This document shows positions 17,693 through 27,008 of a DNA stretch of 64,000 nt, one piece after another. Both the position numbers and the translations under genes were made by a program. Within the stretch, counting starts at the first letter, position 1. Each line of letters begins with the position of its first letter. The notes under the pieces were generated by a model. That model was given only the letters and a program-made list of their open reading frames with translations, did not search any database and was not told the origin of the DNA. The stretch comes from an uncultured Desulfobulbus sp. (GTDB lineage: Bacteria; Desulfobacterota; Desulfobulbia; Desulfobulbales; Desulfobulbaceae): positions 1,334,001 through 1,398,000 of the forward strand of contig NZ_OY762276.1 of the NCBI RefSeq assembly GCF_963665445.1. The letters run 5' to 3'.

Positions 17693-19303
17693 TTACATCG
17701 TGAGGGCTGGTTTGCGTAATCGGCCAGCCAGGCCGGCAAGCCCCAGGCCCAAAAGGAGGAGACTTGCAGGTTCTGGAACGGCAGAGGGAGTGATGGTAAA
17801 GCTGTCCATCGCAATCTCGGGAATGTTGAATTTGAATTCACTACTGAATATATCCGGATTTAACCAACTTGAATCCAGGTTGAGCATTTGAAGTATTTCC
17901 TTGCAGGTCAAATCCTCTGCGAACAGAGCTGCGGGGTCAATATCGGGGAGAAGTGCGAGAATCCCGGTGAAGTCCAATCCAAAATCAAGGAGGGTGATAT
18001 CAAGCCCGAAATCAATCAGCAGTTCGGTCAGATTGCTGAGGGTGCTGTCGGGCAAAAAGAAGATTGGAGTGATCTCCAATCCCTCCTCGGGCATGGTGAG
18101 CTCGATATCCTGCCCCACGGCAACGGGGTCGGTAAACATTCCGTTGCCCATGTCAAAATAGACCATCAGGTCTTCCGGTGAGAATGTAAAGGTCTGGGCC
18201 ACATCGACATCGATGAATGGCTCAAGGTCGAGCAGGTTGTAACTGATATTTATCGGTATAAAAGAGGCCAGCGTCTCTCCAAGAATAGGCTCAAGGTTGG
18301 TGGAGCCTTCCAGGTCAGGCAGGTCAATGGCTACGGACGCGCCGGCGCTTGTTCCGGCGGTGCCGGCTGCTATGGCGGCCTCAATTGCTGCTTCAATAAT
18401 GTCGGTCGCTATCTTGTCAGCATCGATGCTGACACGGAAGAGATCATCGGAGCCGGTGGAGGTGAACCCCGTGGCCTCATTGCCGGTTGTGTCGATATCC
18501 GGTACATTCAGGGCAACTTCGCCATAGCCAAAGAGTGAAACCCCATTGCCAAGGTCGGCAACGGTTTGCCCGAGAAGGGATATCTCGTCATTGTGAAACT
18601 CTATGCCCGGAATCCTGCCCTCCTCATCATAAACAAGGTCTGAGTCAAAAGGACCGACAGAGACCCCCAAAGCATTCGCAGCAATGCCGGTATCGGGATC
18701 GATATCTACAGAAACAAGCTCTATTTGTGTTGGGACTGTGTTCCATCCTGTATCAGTATCAATTGGGATGCCGAGGAAATAGGTGTATATTGGATATTTT
18801 GAATATTCGTTAAGGCCAACAGAGGAATGGGTTTCGAACAGGAGATCTACGCCTGCTTTGATTTCGGGGAAGTTGGTGGTGAAGGTTCCGGTTGACAAGG
18901 AATTATACGAGGTGGAGAGGGTGAATGTGTCTCCCGGTTTGACGGTTGCCGCATCCGGGTACAGGATATTGACCGCTACATCATAGGACAGGTCAACAGA
19001 TCCGGAATCAATGTTAATGTAGGGGGAAAAACCAACAAGGCCATCTGTGTGCCCATAGACTGAATATTGGTTTGTGGAGAGCCATGAGGCCCCGCCATCA
19101 ATGTATGCTTTAGGCGTCTCGTAGGTATAGTTCCAACTGTACAGGGTGATGTCCTGTCGCCAGTTGAACATTGCCGCTTCCCCCTGGGTCCACATGGATT
19201 GATCGTCAGACTGAAAATTGAGCGTGGCATCATATTGCGCCGCATGGCCGATGCCTGAGGATAAAGTAAACAATAACAGCGGGATCAGTGAATACTTTCT
19301 CAT
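17693..19303 (-). CDS. PEP-CTERM sorting-domain protein of unknown function
   Basis: 536 residues with a signal peptide (MRKYSLIPLLLFTLSSGIGHA) and a C-terminal PEP-CTERM tripartite signal: VPEPASLLL, a hydrophobic helix GLGLAGLAG and a basic RLRK tail. Such proteins are exported and handed to EpsH-type exosortase, often for exopolysaccharide-associated surface display. The central region is acidic, beta-rich and Asp/Thr-rich, with no recognised catalytic motif. An ideal AAGGAGG precedes the ATG. No exosortase or polysaccharide genes lie in the window. Confidence 0.88.
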   Translation of the reverse strand: MRKYSLIPLLLFTLSSGIGHAAQYDATLNFQSDDQSMWTQGEAAMFNWRQDITLYSWNYTYETPKAYIDGGASWLSTNQYSVYGHTDGLVGFSPYINIDSGSVDLSYDVAVNILYPDAATVKPGDTFTLSTSYNSLSTGTFTTNFPEIKAGVDLLFETHSSVGLNEYSKYPIYTYFLGIPIDTDTGWNTVPTQIELVSVDIDPDTGIAANALGVSVGPFDSDLVYDEEGRIPGIEFHNDEISLLGQTVADLGNGVSLFGYGEVALNVPDIDTTGNEATGFTSTGSDDLFRVSIDADKIATDIIEAAIEAAIAAGTAGTSAGASVAIDLPDLEGSTNLEPILGETLASFIPINISYNLLDLEPFIDVDVAQTFTFSPEDLMVYFDMGNGMFTDPVAVGQDIELTMPEEGLEITPIFFLPDSTLSNLTELLIDFGLDITLLDFGLDFTGILALLPDIDPAALFAEDLTCKEILQMLNLDSSWLNPDIFSSEFKFNIPEIAMDSFTITPSAVPEPASLLLLGLGLAGLAGRLRKPALTM

Positions 19304-19554
19304 TTTTTTCCTCCTTTATATGAGTGTACATCAGTTCAATCCCGGTCCGATCATCGGGCATCGGGACACCCTTCGCAAGTGACTCTCCGCGGTTGAGGAG
19401 TGTTCTTTCCAAAAACAGTACAAAGGTGATCCGAATAGAGCTTTGTTCCCTCCTAAGCTCCAATAACGGAAATTTTTTTCCTCTCACCAACATGATGCCT
19501 TCCAAAAGGCCAAAAAACTGGAATACAGGTGTCGAAAATTCGGCATACTACCAA

Positions 19555-19594
19555 ACTCGAAACGTCGGTCACGAAGCTTGTGCGAGAACGACAA
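19555..19594 (+). repeat. Dispersed hairpin repeat, divergent copy
   Basis: ACTCGAAACGTCGG to GCGAGAACGACA resembles copy 1 at 1926-1972 in order and spacing, but the 5' stem arm is degenerate. Confidence 0.4.
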
Positions 19595-19840
19595 TGTTTG
19601 AATTTGCTCAATTCGGTTGTGTGTTGTTCACCGTTATTGCAATGAAATTGAGATGTAAAATTATGGATAGAAACTATTCGTCTTCTTTTATGAATAGATA
19701 TTTATACTTTTTAAGTAATTTGATTACTATTTTGTACTTACTGAATAATTTGGAAATGAGATCTATGGGAATCTCCTTTAAAAAATATGTAATTTTTGTG
19801 TATAAATAATATTCTCTGTTTGTCAAACATTAGTCAAAGA

Positions 19841-19925
19841 CCACCGGCAAAGCCGGTGGCTTGAAAGACTGGGAGCCGCTCAAAGCGGCATATGCAACTG
19901 ATCCACTGACCACCCTTGGTGGTCA
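19841..19925 (+). repeat. Cluster of three perfect triloop hairpins
   Basis: CCACCGGC-aaa-GCCGGTGG (19841-19859), GCCGCT-caa-AGCGGC (19875-19889) and TGACCACC-ctt-GGTGGTCA (19907-19925) lie within 85 bases, each with a three-base loop. The first shares the CCGGC-aaa-GCCGG core with the hairpin at 20196-20214. Paired same-orientation palindromes about 370 bp apart recall ends of IS200/IS605-like elements or PATEs; no transposase is present. Confidence 0.55.
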
Positions 19926-20195
19926 AGTTGTTGGCAAGATCCAGCAATAAAATATCACGAGTTCGCATCTATTATCTTTCGATTCTGACTCTTGTTGTTT
20001 TGTGTGAGTATAAGCAAAAACTGATGCTCCGGTATTCGTTGATCGATTCCTCATTGAAATCTGGGAATTAAGCATCAGAAAAAATTGTGTTGATTCTTGC
20101 CTATGCTCTTTGCATTGTTGATCTCAACAAAGACGATCAAGAACGCAATCAATTGTTTCTTTTCTGCAATCCAGTAACCGTCAAACTGTTGGAGT

Positions 20196-20214
20196 CCCCC
20201 GGCAAAGCCGGGGG
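20196..20214 (+). repeat. Palindrome of the CCGGC-aaa-GCCGG family
   Basis: CCCCCGGC-aaa-GCCGGGGG forms an 8-bp stem with a three-base loop, related to the hairpin at 19841 and to ACCACCGGC-act-GCCGGTGGT at 26944. Confidence 0.6.
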
Positions 20215-20949
20215 TTTACCCAAGGGAAATTATTGTATAGAATTTTGATTCTGCATGTTCCCTCCTCTGGAGAAGTTGAAAATAAAGGAGAGTTGTAATT
20301 TTTTGATTGATATCTTTTTTGGAGCGGGTGTGGCCAAATTTTTCTATTCCGATTTCTCTTTTGGAGGGGAATGGATGACAACAAGTGTGAGGGCTCAACT
20401 GGGGGGACAACATATTATGAAGTGGTCGGAGAGAGGGAGGACGTTTGCAATGGGGGGTGATGCTTGAACAGATAAATGATACGAGCGGGCGATCGAATCG
20501 CTGAAAAAGTTCGAGCGACGAAGGTCGAAACCGGCCGGGTAGGTTTCGTGTTCTATGCAAGTTTCTACGCTCTTGGTGGGAACGTAACCCTGACGTTCCT
20601 GTGTTGTTTTTAAAGCCGAAACGTGTAGGAGAGAGGGATCACCAGGATCATGTCAGCCCGAATTTCCTTCATCGAGGGGTTGCTTCCGAATGGTTTACAG
20701 AACAACCATCTCCGGAAATACCGCGAGAGAGGGTGTTTTTGAGAAAATTGACGAGAACAACCAAAAAAAACTTCATGCAATAAAAAAACCAGGTGAAAAA
20801 ATTAAATTTGTTTTTATTGAAGTTTCAACGAGTTTGCTCCCCTTCCAGACAACTGAATCTTATTCATCTTGCAATAGCTCGAATTTATGTTACTTTTCGC
20901 CACCAATACGAGATAAACCCTGACGACTTCAACTTGGAAGAGGATTTGT

Positions 20950-21426
20950 ATGCAAACCTCCAAGCTCGTTTTCATGGTGATGATCGGCTTGGCGATGCTC
21001 GAGTTTTCCTGTGGTCAACTCCTCATCGCCGCTTCAACAGTTGAAGGGGCGCCTCCTTCCATCGCCGTTAAAAACGCCAATTTGCCACCTACTGCCATTG
21101 CCCACACATCGAAGAGCTCGATGCGGGGCAAGGCCTCCTATTACGCCGATAGATTCAACGGCCGCAAAACCGCCAGCGGTCAGATTTTTCGCCAGGGGCA
21201 CCTGACAGCTGCCCATCGTTATCTCCCTCTGGGAACCAAAGTTCGGGTGACCAACCTGCGCAACAGGCAAACCGTCGATGTCGATATTATCGACCGTGGT
21301 CCCTGGTGTAAGGGGCGAATCATCGACCTTTCCAAGGCGGCGGCAAAAAAATTGGGCATGATTCGTTCCGGCGTAGCCGTTGTTCAGTTGGAGGTGATCA
21401 AGCCTCATGATTCGAATAAATCCTGA
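20950..21426 (+). CDS. RlpA-like double-psi beta-barrel protein (copy 1)
   Basis: 158 residues with an N-terminal hydrophobic export segment and the RlpA/DPBB core: [44 protein letters not shown] and [15 protein letters not shown]. RlpA proteins act on peptidoglycan, some as lytic transglycosylases of denuded glycan. The SPOR domain of classical RlpA is absent, so this is the short form. A Cys near residue 21 lies in EFSCGQL; a lipoprotein is possible but the lipobox is poor. AGAGG precedes the ATG. The next gene is a close paralogue. Confidence 0.88.
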   Translation: MQTSKLVFMVMIGLAMLEFSCGQLLIAASTVEGAPPSIAVKNANLPPTAIAHTSKSSMRGKASYYADRFNGRKTASGQIFRQGHLTAAHRYLPLGTKVRVTNLRNRQTVDVDIIDRGPWCKGRIIDLSKAAAKKLGMIRSGVAVVQLEVIKPHDSNKS

Positions 21427-21650
21427 ATAATCGGTCTGTTCATTCCATTGATCGCCAATCGGGACCTGGAGAGACGGGAGCAGTTTGAGAAGCGGTCAAA
21501 TGATGGGCAAACCTTTGTTATTTCCGTAGGTTATCCATCGCCTTCGGCGCGGGAAACGGGTTTGCCTTGCATTTTCACGGAATTATGGTATTTTGCCTCA
21601 TCTTGAAAGCGCAGAGCCCTCGTGACTTCAACTTGAGAGAACAAAAGACC

Positions 21651-22154
21651 ATGCGAAAAACCAAGCTCAACCTGCGGGTTGTGATCGGCTTGGCGATGTT
21701 TGGATTACTCTTTGGACCTGTATATTCCGCCGTGGCAGCAACCGCGGCATCTCCTGCATCGCCCTCCGCTCCGACTAAAAAGATCGCAGCTCATGCCTCT
21801 AAGGCAATTCATCACAAAAAAGCCAGGCTTGCCAAACGCGGCCCTGCAATGAGTGGAATGGCCTCTGTGTATTCCGACAAACTCAGTGGACGCAAAACCT
21901 CCAGCGGTCAACGATTCAATCAGGGAAAACTAACCGCCGCCCATCGTTCCCTTCCCATCGGCACCAGAGTTCTGGTGACCAACCTCAACAACAACAAGAG
22001 CGTTGAAGTGTATATCAACGATCGGGGACCGTTTCACCGTGATCGGGTTATTGACCTCACCTCTGCGGCCGCAAGCAAACTCGGCATGCATCGACGGGGC
22101 TCGGCTCAGGTGAAACTGGAGATCCTGCAAAACCAGGGAATCGGCAACATCTAA
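21651..22154 (+). CDS. RlpA-like double-psi beta-barrel protein (copy 2)
   Basis: 167 residues from ATG 21651, with a signal peptide (about residues 1-30), an Ala/Lys/His-rich linker and the same DPBB core as its neighbour: SGMASVYSDKLSGRKTSSGQ, LTAAHRSLPIGTRVLVTN, INDRGP and RVIDLTSAAASKLGM. It lacks a SPOR domain. The pair shares upstream sequence (GACTTCAACTTG at about 20924 and 21623) and signal-peptide bases (GATCGGCTTGGCGATG), so they arose by tandem duplication. A terminator follows at 22270. Confidence 0.88.
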   Translation: MRKTKLNLRVVIGLAMFGLLFGPVYSAVAATAASPASPSAPTKKIAAHASKAIHHKKARLAKRGPAMSGMASVYSDKLSGRKTSSGQRFNQGKLTAAHRSLPIGTRVLVTNLNNNKSVEVYINDRGPFHRDRVIDLTSAAASKLGMHRRGSAQVKLEILQNQGIGNI

Positions 22155-22162
22155 TTCGAGAT

Positions 22163-22201
22163 TGTCATTCTCGGAAAAAAACCTCGAATAACGCTTCGAG
22201 C
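22163..22201 (-). repeat. Dispersed hairpin repeat, opposite-strand copy
   Basis: Read on the minus strand it runs GCTCGAAGCGTTATTCGAGG and ends CCGAGAATGACA, closely matching copy 1 at 1926-1972 with a longer T stretch in the loop. Confidence 0.5.
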
Positions 22202-22269
22202 CTCATAATATGCTGATTTCACGATGCATGGCATTCAGGCTTTTGACTTTTCACGAAGCCATCAAGATT

Positions 22270-22293
22270 GGGAGGCATGGGCCTCCCTTTTTT
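22270..22293 (+). terminator. Terminator after the rlpA pair
   Basis: GGGAGGC and GCCTCCC arms around ATGG are followed by six T. It closes the plus-strand rlpA transcript, and its T-run touches the stop codon of the convergent membrane-protein gene. Confidence 0.8.
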
Positions 22294-23147
22294 CATCCCC
22301 CTTGCTTCTTGCTGGTGTTCGCCACGTTGCATCCCATCAGCCGATCCAGCTGCCTCTCCACTTTTTTCCTGAAGCTAAATTCATAGAACAACAGGTAGCT
22401 CATGGCAATGCCATAACTCGCTATTGTTCCCCACCCCACACCCAGGATCGGATAACTCCAGGCAACAGCCAGGCTGAAAACCACAATGGCAAGCATGCCC
22501 ATGGGGAGTTGTTGGAAGAGTGGGCGGAGAATAACCGATCCGTAGTGACTGTGAAGAATGAGGACCACCGGGAGGATGGTGGCGGGAAAGGCACTGAATA
22601 CACCTGACCAGTGGCTTCCCACATAGCCGGCACTGGAGGTAATGGCAAGGATGATCAATGCGGTGAGCAGGGCCCTGCCGAGGAGGATCAACCCGGTAAC
22701 CGGTTGGGGGCAAATGGTGTTTTCTTGCTGCGGGCCGTGCCTAAATAGAAGCGAGAAAATTCCCAGAGCAAACAGGCTGAGCAGCAGACGGAGCCCGAGG
22801 GAGCTTGGCGCCAACTCCATCACCAGCAGGGTGCTGGGTAGGTAGCAGAAGAGGGAGACGAGAAGGCTGAGGAGGACAGCCAGCGGGCGGTAGAGGCGAT
22901 GTAATTTCTCTGCTAGAACGCGATAGCTCAGGCACCAGATTAAGGTGGGGAGAAGTCCCTGGGTGGTCCACTGAGCGCTTTGCGCGGCAAAGTCTGCCCC
23001 CTGCACGAGACCGATGAACAGCAACGATAGCCCCGCACCCAGCGGAAAGCCCAATAACACCCCGGCAAAGCGGGATGAAACCCGCTCTGCAATCCAGGTG
23101 ATAGCGATGACCATGACCATGGCCGCCACGAGCTTGGCAAGCAACAT
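22293..23147 (-). CDS. Integral membrane protein with an internal repeat, unknown function
   Basis: 284 residues with about eight to nine hydrophobic helices. Two halves carry similar segments, RFAGVLLGFPLGAGLSLLFIG and HWSGVFSAFPATILPVVLIL, indicating an internal duplication with a G-V-x-x-x-F-P signature. I do not assign a family with confidence; some small two-helix membrane proteins (DUF3147/GlpM-like) share this kind of motif. It begins 3 bases after the TRAP large permease gene ends, so it is co-transcribed with that transporter and may have an accessory role. Confidence 0.7.
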   Translation of the reverse strand: MLLAKLVAAMVMVIAITWIAERVSSRFAGVLLGFPLGAGLSLLFIGLVQGADFAAQSAQWTTQGLLPTLIWCLSYRVLAEKLHRLYRPLAVLLSLLVSLFCYLPSTLLVMELAPSSLGLRLLLSLFALGIFSLLFRHGPQQENTICPQPVTGLILLGRALLTALIILAITSSAGYVGSHWSGVFSAFPATILPVVLILHSHYGSVILRPLFQQLPMGMLAIVVFSLAVAWSYPILGVGWGTIASYGIAMSYLLFYEFSFRKKVERQLDRLMGCNVANTSKKQGG

Positions 23148-23150
23148 CGG

Positions 23151-24431
23151 CTAAAGAAGATGGAAAAATCGGGGGATAAACAATGAAAGTGACGGAAAAA
23201 GAATCACCACCAGCAGGGCGACCATCATCGCGAGAACCATGGGGACGACGGTGGTAAAAGTCTTTTCTAACCGTATCCTCGCCAGCTGTGTGGTCACAAA
23301 GAGGTTCACTGCCACCGGCGGGGTGAACTGGCCGATGGCCAGATTCAGGGTCATAACCACACCGAACCAGATCGGATCCCAACTGAAATGGTTCATGATC
23401 GGCATGAAGATCGGTAAGAAGATGTAAAAAATCGAGACCGCGTCAATTAGCATGCCGCCTAAAAAGATCAGCACGTTGATCAGCAGCAGCACCACCCACT
23501 CGTTGTCACTGATGCCCATGAGCTTCTGCGCAAAAGAGTCAAGAATACCAACCGTGGCTCCTGCCCAGGAAAAGAGGCCGGCAAAGGCGACGATCAGCAT
23601 GACAATGGCGGATGCCTCAAAGGCCTCGACCAGAATCGCGTACATCCTCTTGAAATCCAGGGTACGATAGATGACCAGCCCCAACAGGGCACTGTAAAAC
23701 ACCGCCACCACCGCCGCCTCGGTCGGCGTGAAAATACCCCCGTACAGGCCGCCGAGGATGATGATCGGTGCAAGTAATCCCCAAAATGCCTCTCGAAATG
23801 CCTTGCCTAAACTTTGCCCATCCTGCTTTTTGACATTGGCCCCATATCCCTTGCGTGCCGCGATCCACAGGGCTGGAATCAAAAGCGAGAGGCCGGCAAG
23901 AAAGCCGGGAACCGCACCCGCGGCAAAGAGAGCCGGAACCGAGGTGTTGGTGATGGCGCCATAGATGATGAGGGCAATGGACGGTGGAACGATGATGGCG
24001 GTGGAACCGGCGGCGGCAATCAGGGCGGCGCTGTAGCTGCGGCTGTAGCCCTGAGAGTACATTGCCGGGATGAGGATGGCGCCGATGGCGGCCGCATCAG
24101 CAGGGCCTGAGCCGGAGACGCCGCCGAAAAAGACGCAGACCCCGATGGCAACGATGGCAAGCCCACCTCGCCGCTGTCCCACCAGAAGGTTGGCAAAGTG
24201 AATGATCCGCTGCGAGATACCGCAGCGCTCGAGAATGAACCCGGCAAGGATGAACAGGGGAATGGCGAGCAGGGGGAATTTGGCGATCCCGGCAAAAAAA
24301 TTGGGAGAGATGACCGGTACCCCGAGATCAGCCCCCCAGATAACGACAAAGCTGGGAATGCCGATGGCAAGCGCTATGGGAGCTCCAAGCAGCAGGAGGA
24401 GAAAAAATCCGAAAAATAAACCAAGGCCCAT
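23151..24431 (-). CDS. dctM: TRAP transporter large permease DctM (locus 1)
   Basis: 426 residues, about twelve hydrophobic helices. Typical DctM segments are seen: GIPSFVVIWG, ILAGFILERCGI, GGVSGSGPADAAAIGAI, GSTAIIVPPSIALIIYG and FTPTEAAVVAVFYSALLG. It is the Na+-coupled transport subunit in the inner membrane. The ATG overlaps the dctQ stop (TAATG), showing translational coupling; the open frame upstream to 24524 lies inside dctQ and is not used. A membrane-protein gene follows in the same operon. Confidence 0.93.
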   Translation of the reverse strand: MGLGLFFGFFLLLLLGAPIALAIGIPSFVVIWGADLGVPVISPNFFAGIAKFPLLAIPLFILAGFILERCGISQRIIHFANLLVGQRRGGLAIVAIGVCVFFGGVSGSGPADAAAIGAILIPAMYSQGYSRSYSAALIAAAGSTAIIVPPSIALIIYGAITNTSVPALFAAGAVPGFLAGLSLLIPALWIAARKGYGANVKKQDGQSLGKAFREAFWGLLAPIIILGGLYGGIFTPTEAAVVAVFYSALLGLVIYRTLDFKRMYAILVEAFEASAIVMLIVAFAGLFSWAGATVGILDSFAQKLMGISDNEWVVLLLINVLIFLGGMLIDAVSIFYIFLPIFMPIMNHFSWDPIWFGVVMTLNLAIGQFTPPVAVNLFVTTQLARIRLEKTFTTVVPMVLAMMVALLVVILFPSLSLFIPRFFHLL

Positions 24432-24901
24432 TATTGCCCCCCCCGTAACTCTTTGAGGCTCACCTCGATGATACGGATGACGATCAGGATGCATCCAAGG
24501 GGGATGCAACTGGTATAGATCCATTGAGGCAGATTGAGCGATTCGGAGGTGATTTCGAGAATGCGTTCATCCATGAGCTGCAGGTAGCCCAGATAGCCCA
24601 GGGTGGCAAAGAGGCCAATACCGGCGAGGTTGACCACCTGGTTGAGCCAGAACCGAAATTTTTTCGGCAGTTTGTCCTGAAAAAAGAGCATGCGCAGATG
24701 ATGACCGCGCTTGAAGGCCAGGCTGGTGCCAAAAAGGGTCAGCCAGACCAGGGCGTTGATCTCGAGCTCTTCGGTAAAAGCCAGGGGATAATGAAAAATA
24801 TACCGAGTAACGACATTGGCCAGGGCGAGAAACGCCATCCCGGCCAGCAAGGTGGAGCCGAGCACCTCTTCCAGATGCCCGGCAATCCAGCGAACAAACA
24901 T
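24431..24901 (-). CDS. dctQ: TRAP transporter small permease DctQ (locus 1)
   Basis: 156 residues, four hydrophobic helices, with the family pattern NVVTRYIFHYPLAFTEELEINALVW and LAFKRGHHLRM split across helices 2 and 3. It links binding protein and DctM in the inner membrane. Start ATG 24901 has AGGGA upstream and lies 8 bases after the dctP stop; the in-frame start at 24979 would overlap dctP and is unlikely. Confidence 0.9.
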   Translation of the reverse strand: MFVRWIAGHLEEVLGSTLLAGMAFLALANVVTRYIFHYPLAFTEELEINALVWLTLFGTSLAFKRGHHLRMLFFQDKLPKKFRFWLNQVVNLAGIGLFATLGYLGYLQLMDERILEITSESLNLPQWIYTSCIPLGCILIVIRIIEVSLKELRGGQ

Positions 24902-24909
24902 TTGATTCC

Positions 24910-25941
24910 CTACTTGTGTGATGCCTCGATAACTTTCTCGGCTTTGTTGACCAGATCCTCGCCAATGGTGGGAACCCACTTTTTGTAGACCGATTCGGTC
25001 TTCTCACGGAACACCTTGCGTGCGGCCTGATCCAGCACCACCACCTCCATGCCGTTTTCCCGCAGGGTGTCGAGCGCACTGAGATCCGGGGCGATCAACC
25101 CCTTGCGCACCAGGGCCCGCTGCCACACCCCTGCCTCAAGGGCGGCCTCGCGAACGATTTTTTGATCCTCGGGGCTAAAGCTCGCCATGACCTTGTTGTT
25201 GACGGTGAACATCAGAGGGTCGATCACGTAGCGCCAGATGGTGGCATACTTGTGGAACTGCCAGATCTTGACCGGGATCTCGATCGCCACCACCGGATTT
25301 TCCTGACCGTCGACCACGCCCTGCTGAAAGGCAACTTGGGCATCCCCCCAGTTCATATTGACCGGATTGGCGCCAAGGGCGGTCATGGTGTCGATGAAGA
25401 TCGGGGTGCCGACCACGCGGATCTTCATACCGGCGAGATCCTCAGGCTTGCTTACCGCGGACTTGGAGTTGGTTAACTCGCGGAATCCGTTTTCCCCCCA
25501 GGCGAGCAGGGTTACACCTTTTTTGTGCAGCAGGCCGCCGATCTCCTGGCCGATCTCTCCCTGGGTAACCGCATCCAGCGCGCTGTAATCCGGGAAAAAG
25601 AAGGGCAGGTTGAACAGGTTGAGCTCCTTGATGGTGGTGGACCAGTTGATGGTCGAGGCAAAGCAGAAGTCTGCCACGCCCTGGCGGTGGATGAGGAACT
25701 CATTGGTCTGTTTGCCTGCCATGAGTGAAGAAGAGGTGTAGACCTTAATATTTATCCGTCCCTGGGTGCGCTCGCGGACCAGGTCGGCAAACTTGGTTGC
25801 CCCTTCCCCCCAGGGGAGTTTGGGGCCGACGACCACGCTCATCTTATATTCACTCTTGTACGCCTTGGCCGCCTCGGCGAGATTCGGCAGCCACACCAGG
25901 GCCGTAATCAGCGTTGCGATAACGAGGGTGCGCTTGAACAT
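24910..25941 (-). CDS. dctP: TRAP transporter substrate-binding protein DctP (locus 1)
   Basis: 343 residues with a signal peptide cleaved near NLAEA-A. The mature protein has the DctP-type pattern: GPKLPWGEGATKFADLV, YTSSSLMAGKQTNEFL, ELNLFNLPFFFPDY, GENGFRELTNSK with the signature KIRVVGTPIFIDTMTALGANP and VVDGQENP later. The Arg in KIRV usually contacts the substrate carboxylate, so the ligand is probably an organic acid, most likely a C4-dicarboxylate-like compound. A strong GGAGGAGG precedes the ATG. It is first in the dctPQM operon. Confidence 0.92.
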   Translation of the reverse strand: MFKRTLVIATLITALVWLPNLAEAAKAYKSEYKMSVVVGPKLPWGEGATKFADLVRERTQGRINIKVYTSSSLMAGKQTNEFLIHRQGVADFCFASTINWSTTIKELNLFNLPFFFPDYSALDAVTQGEIGQEIGGLLHKKGVTLLAWGENGFRELTNSKSAVSKPEDLAGMKIRVVGTPIFIDTMTALGANPVNMNWGDAQVAFQQGVVDGQENPVVAIEIPVKIWQFHKYATIWRYVIDPLMFTVNNKVMASFSPEDQKIVREAALEAGVWQRALVRKGLIAPDLSALDTLRENGMEVVVLDQAARKVFREKTESVYKKWVPTIGEDLVNKAEKVIEASHK

Positions 25942-26568
25942 AAAAAAAATCCTCCTCCTTTCCTCTCAAAAATTTGCTCGAGTATGGGTAATTGTGGCGT
26001 CCGATGATAGAGGATGAACCCCTGAAGGTCAATACTTTACCCCTGATTATTCCCGGATCAAAGAAGTCCTTGCCCGTTTTTTGCGGTACGGATGGGGAAA
26101 AGTCGACATTTTATCTTGAACACAGGGGGGGATCTGTGAACGTGTTGATCGTCATTCTCAACAAATCGATTTTATGGGGCCCGGCCATCTGAAGATATGC
26201 CATTTGGGGGGGGAAGTTAGAGCCTCATTTGCGATGAAGTTGAATGCATTGTTTGTGAAATGGAGAGATTGCTTTTTCCATCTTGTGCAGGGGGGAAATC
26301 CTCATTAAAATTTTGCTATTAGACAGTGCGGTGGTCCCTGTTGAGGCTAGCGGAAAGCGGTTCTCCTGTTTGCAGCACACTGGTGCTATTGTCGTGCTTG
26401 TAAAAAAAATCCTGGAGAGATTCTTTCGTGCAGTCAGCAGGTGAGAAAGAGGGAAACGTCATCCTCGGCGGTTTTGGGCGAGAATGAGCCAACTGGCAGC
26501 TGCCTACGATCGCGGGGGCGAGAGTCCGGGGCGGTTGTCAAAAAATAACTGAACAACGGAGGCATACC
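25942..26568. other. Divergent intergenic region
   Basis: 627 bases between dctP (minus) and the BON lipoprotein gene (plus). It should hold both promoters, but I found no convincing -35/-10 pair. A run of nine G is at about 26206. No supported ORF. Confidence 0.4.
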
Positions 26569-26889
26569 ATGGCAGGTCGACAAGGAGCACTTTTCTCCCT
26601 ACTGAGCGCATTTATTCTCTCTTTTTTGTTGGTTGCCTGCACCACGCCGGCCGGGAGAAGCACTGGTCAGGTGGTGGACGATGCCACTATCACCACCCAG
26701 GTCAAGGCGGACTTGCTCGCTGACAAGGAGGTCAGTGGCGTGGCTGTATCGGTTGCCACCTTTAAAGGAGAGGTGGTGTTGACCGGTGCCGTGCACAACT
26801 GGTCCCAGAGGGAGAAGGCAGCGAAAATAGCGTCCCGGGTGCGTGGCGTTACCAATGTAAAAAATCTGATCAAAATTAAGGCGCCCTAA
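26569..26889 (+). CDS. BON-domain lipoprotein (OsmY/DolP-like)
   Basis: 106 residues: a lipoprotein signal with lipobox LLVAC (Cys at about 24), then one BON domain (DDATITTQVKADLLADKEVSG, EVVLTGAVHN, VRGVTNVKN). BON proteins bind phospholipids and help maintain the outer membrane or respond to osmotic stress. GGAG lies 8 bases before the ATG. The CCGGC palindrome at 26944 follows. Before the IS4-like insertion the next gene was the lipoprotein now at 28578. Confidence 0.88.
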   Translation: MAGRQGALFSLLSAFILSFLLVACTTPAGRSTGQVVDDATITTQVKADLLADKEVSGVAVSVATFKGEVVLTGAVHNWSQREKAAKIASRVRGVTNVKNLIKIKAP

Positions 26890-26943
26890 ACCCAGTTTTG
26901 AATGTATCATGCTCGTTGACCAGGGCTAAAAATCAAATGGTAA

Positions 26944-26964
26944 ACCACCGGCACTGCCGGTGGT
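26944..26964 (+). repeat. Palindrome of the CCGGC family after the BON gene
   Basis: ACCACCGGC-act-GCCGGTGGT forms a 9-bp stem with a three-base loop, related to those at 19841 and 20196. There is no T-run, so a terminator role is uncertain. Confidence 0.55.
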
Positions 26965-27000
26965 ACACGCTTGGGCAAGGCGGGATTTCCCCTTAATTCG

Positions 27001-27008
27001 TTACGAGA
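27001..27008 (+). repeat. 8-bp target duplication, left copy
   Basis: TTACGAGA here and at 28563-28570 flanks the inverted repeats of the IS4-like element exactly. Confidence 0.9.

Larger units (their letters stand above)
19304..20949. other. 1.6-kb gene-free tract with palindromes
   Basis: No ORF on either strand looks coding. The tract contains a divergent copy of the 42-bp hairpin repeat (19555-19594), a cluster of three perfect hairpins (19841-19925), a second related hairpin (20196-20214) and AT-rich sequence around 19650-19820 and 20740-20830. It may be a decayed mobile element or hold untranslated RNA. Confidence 0.5.
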
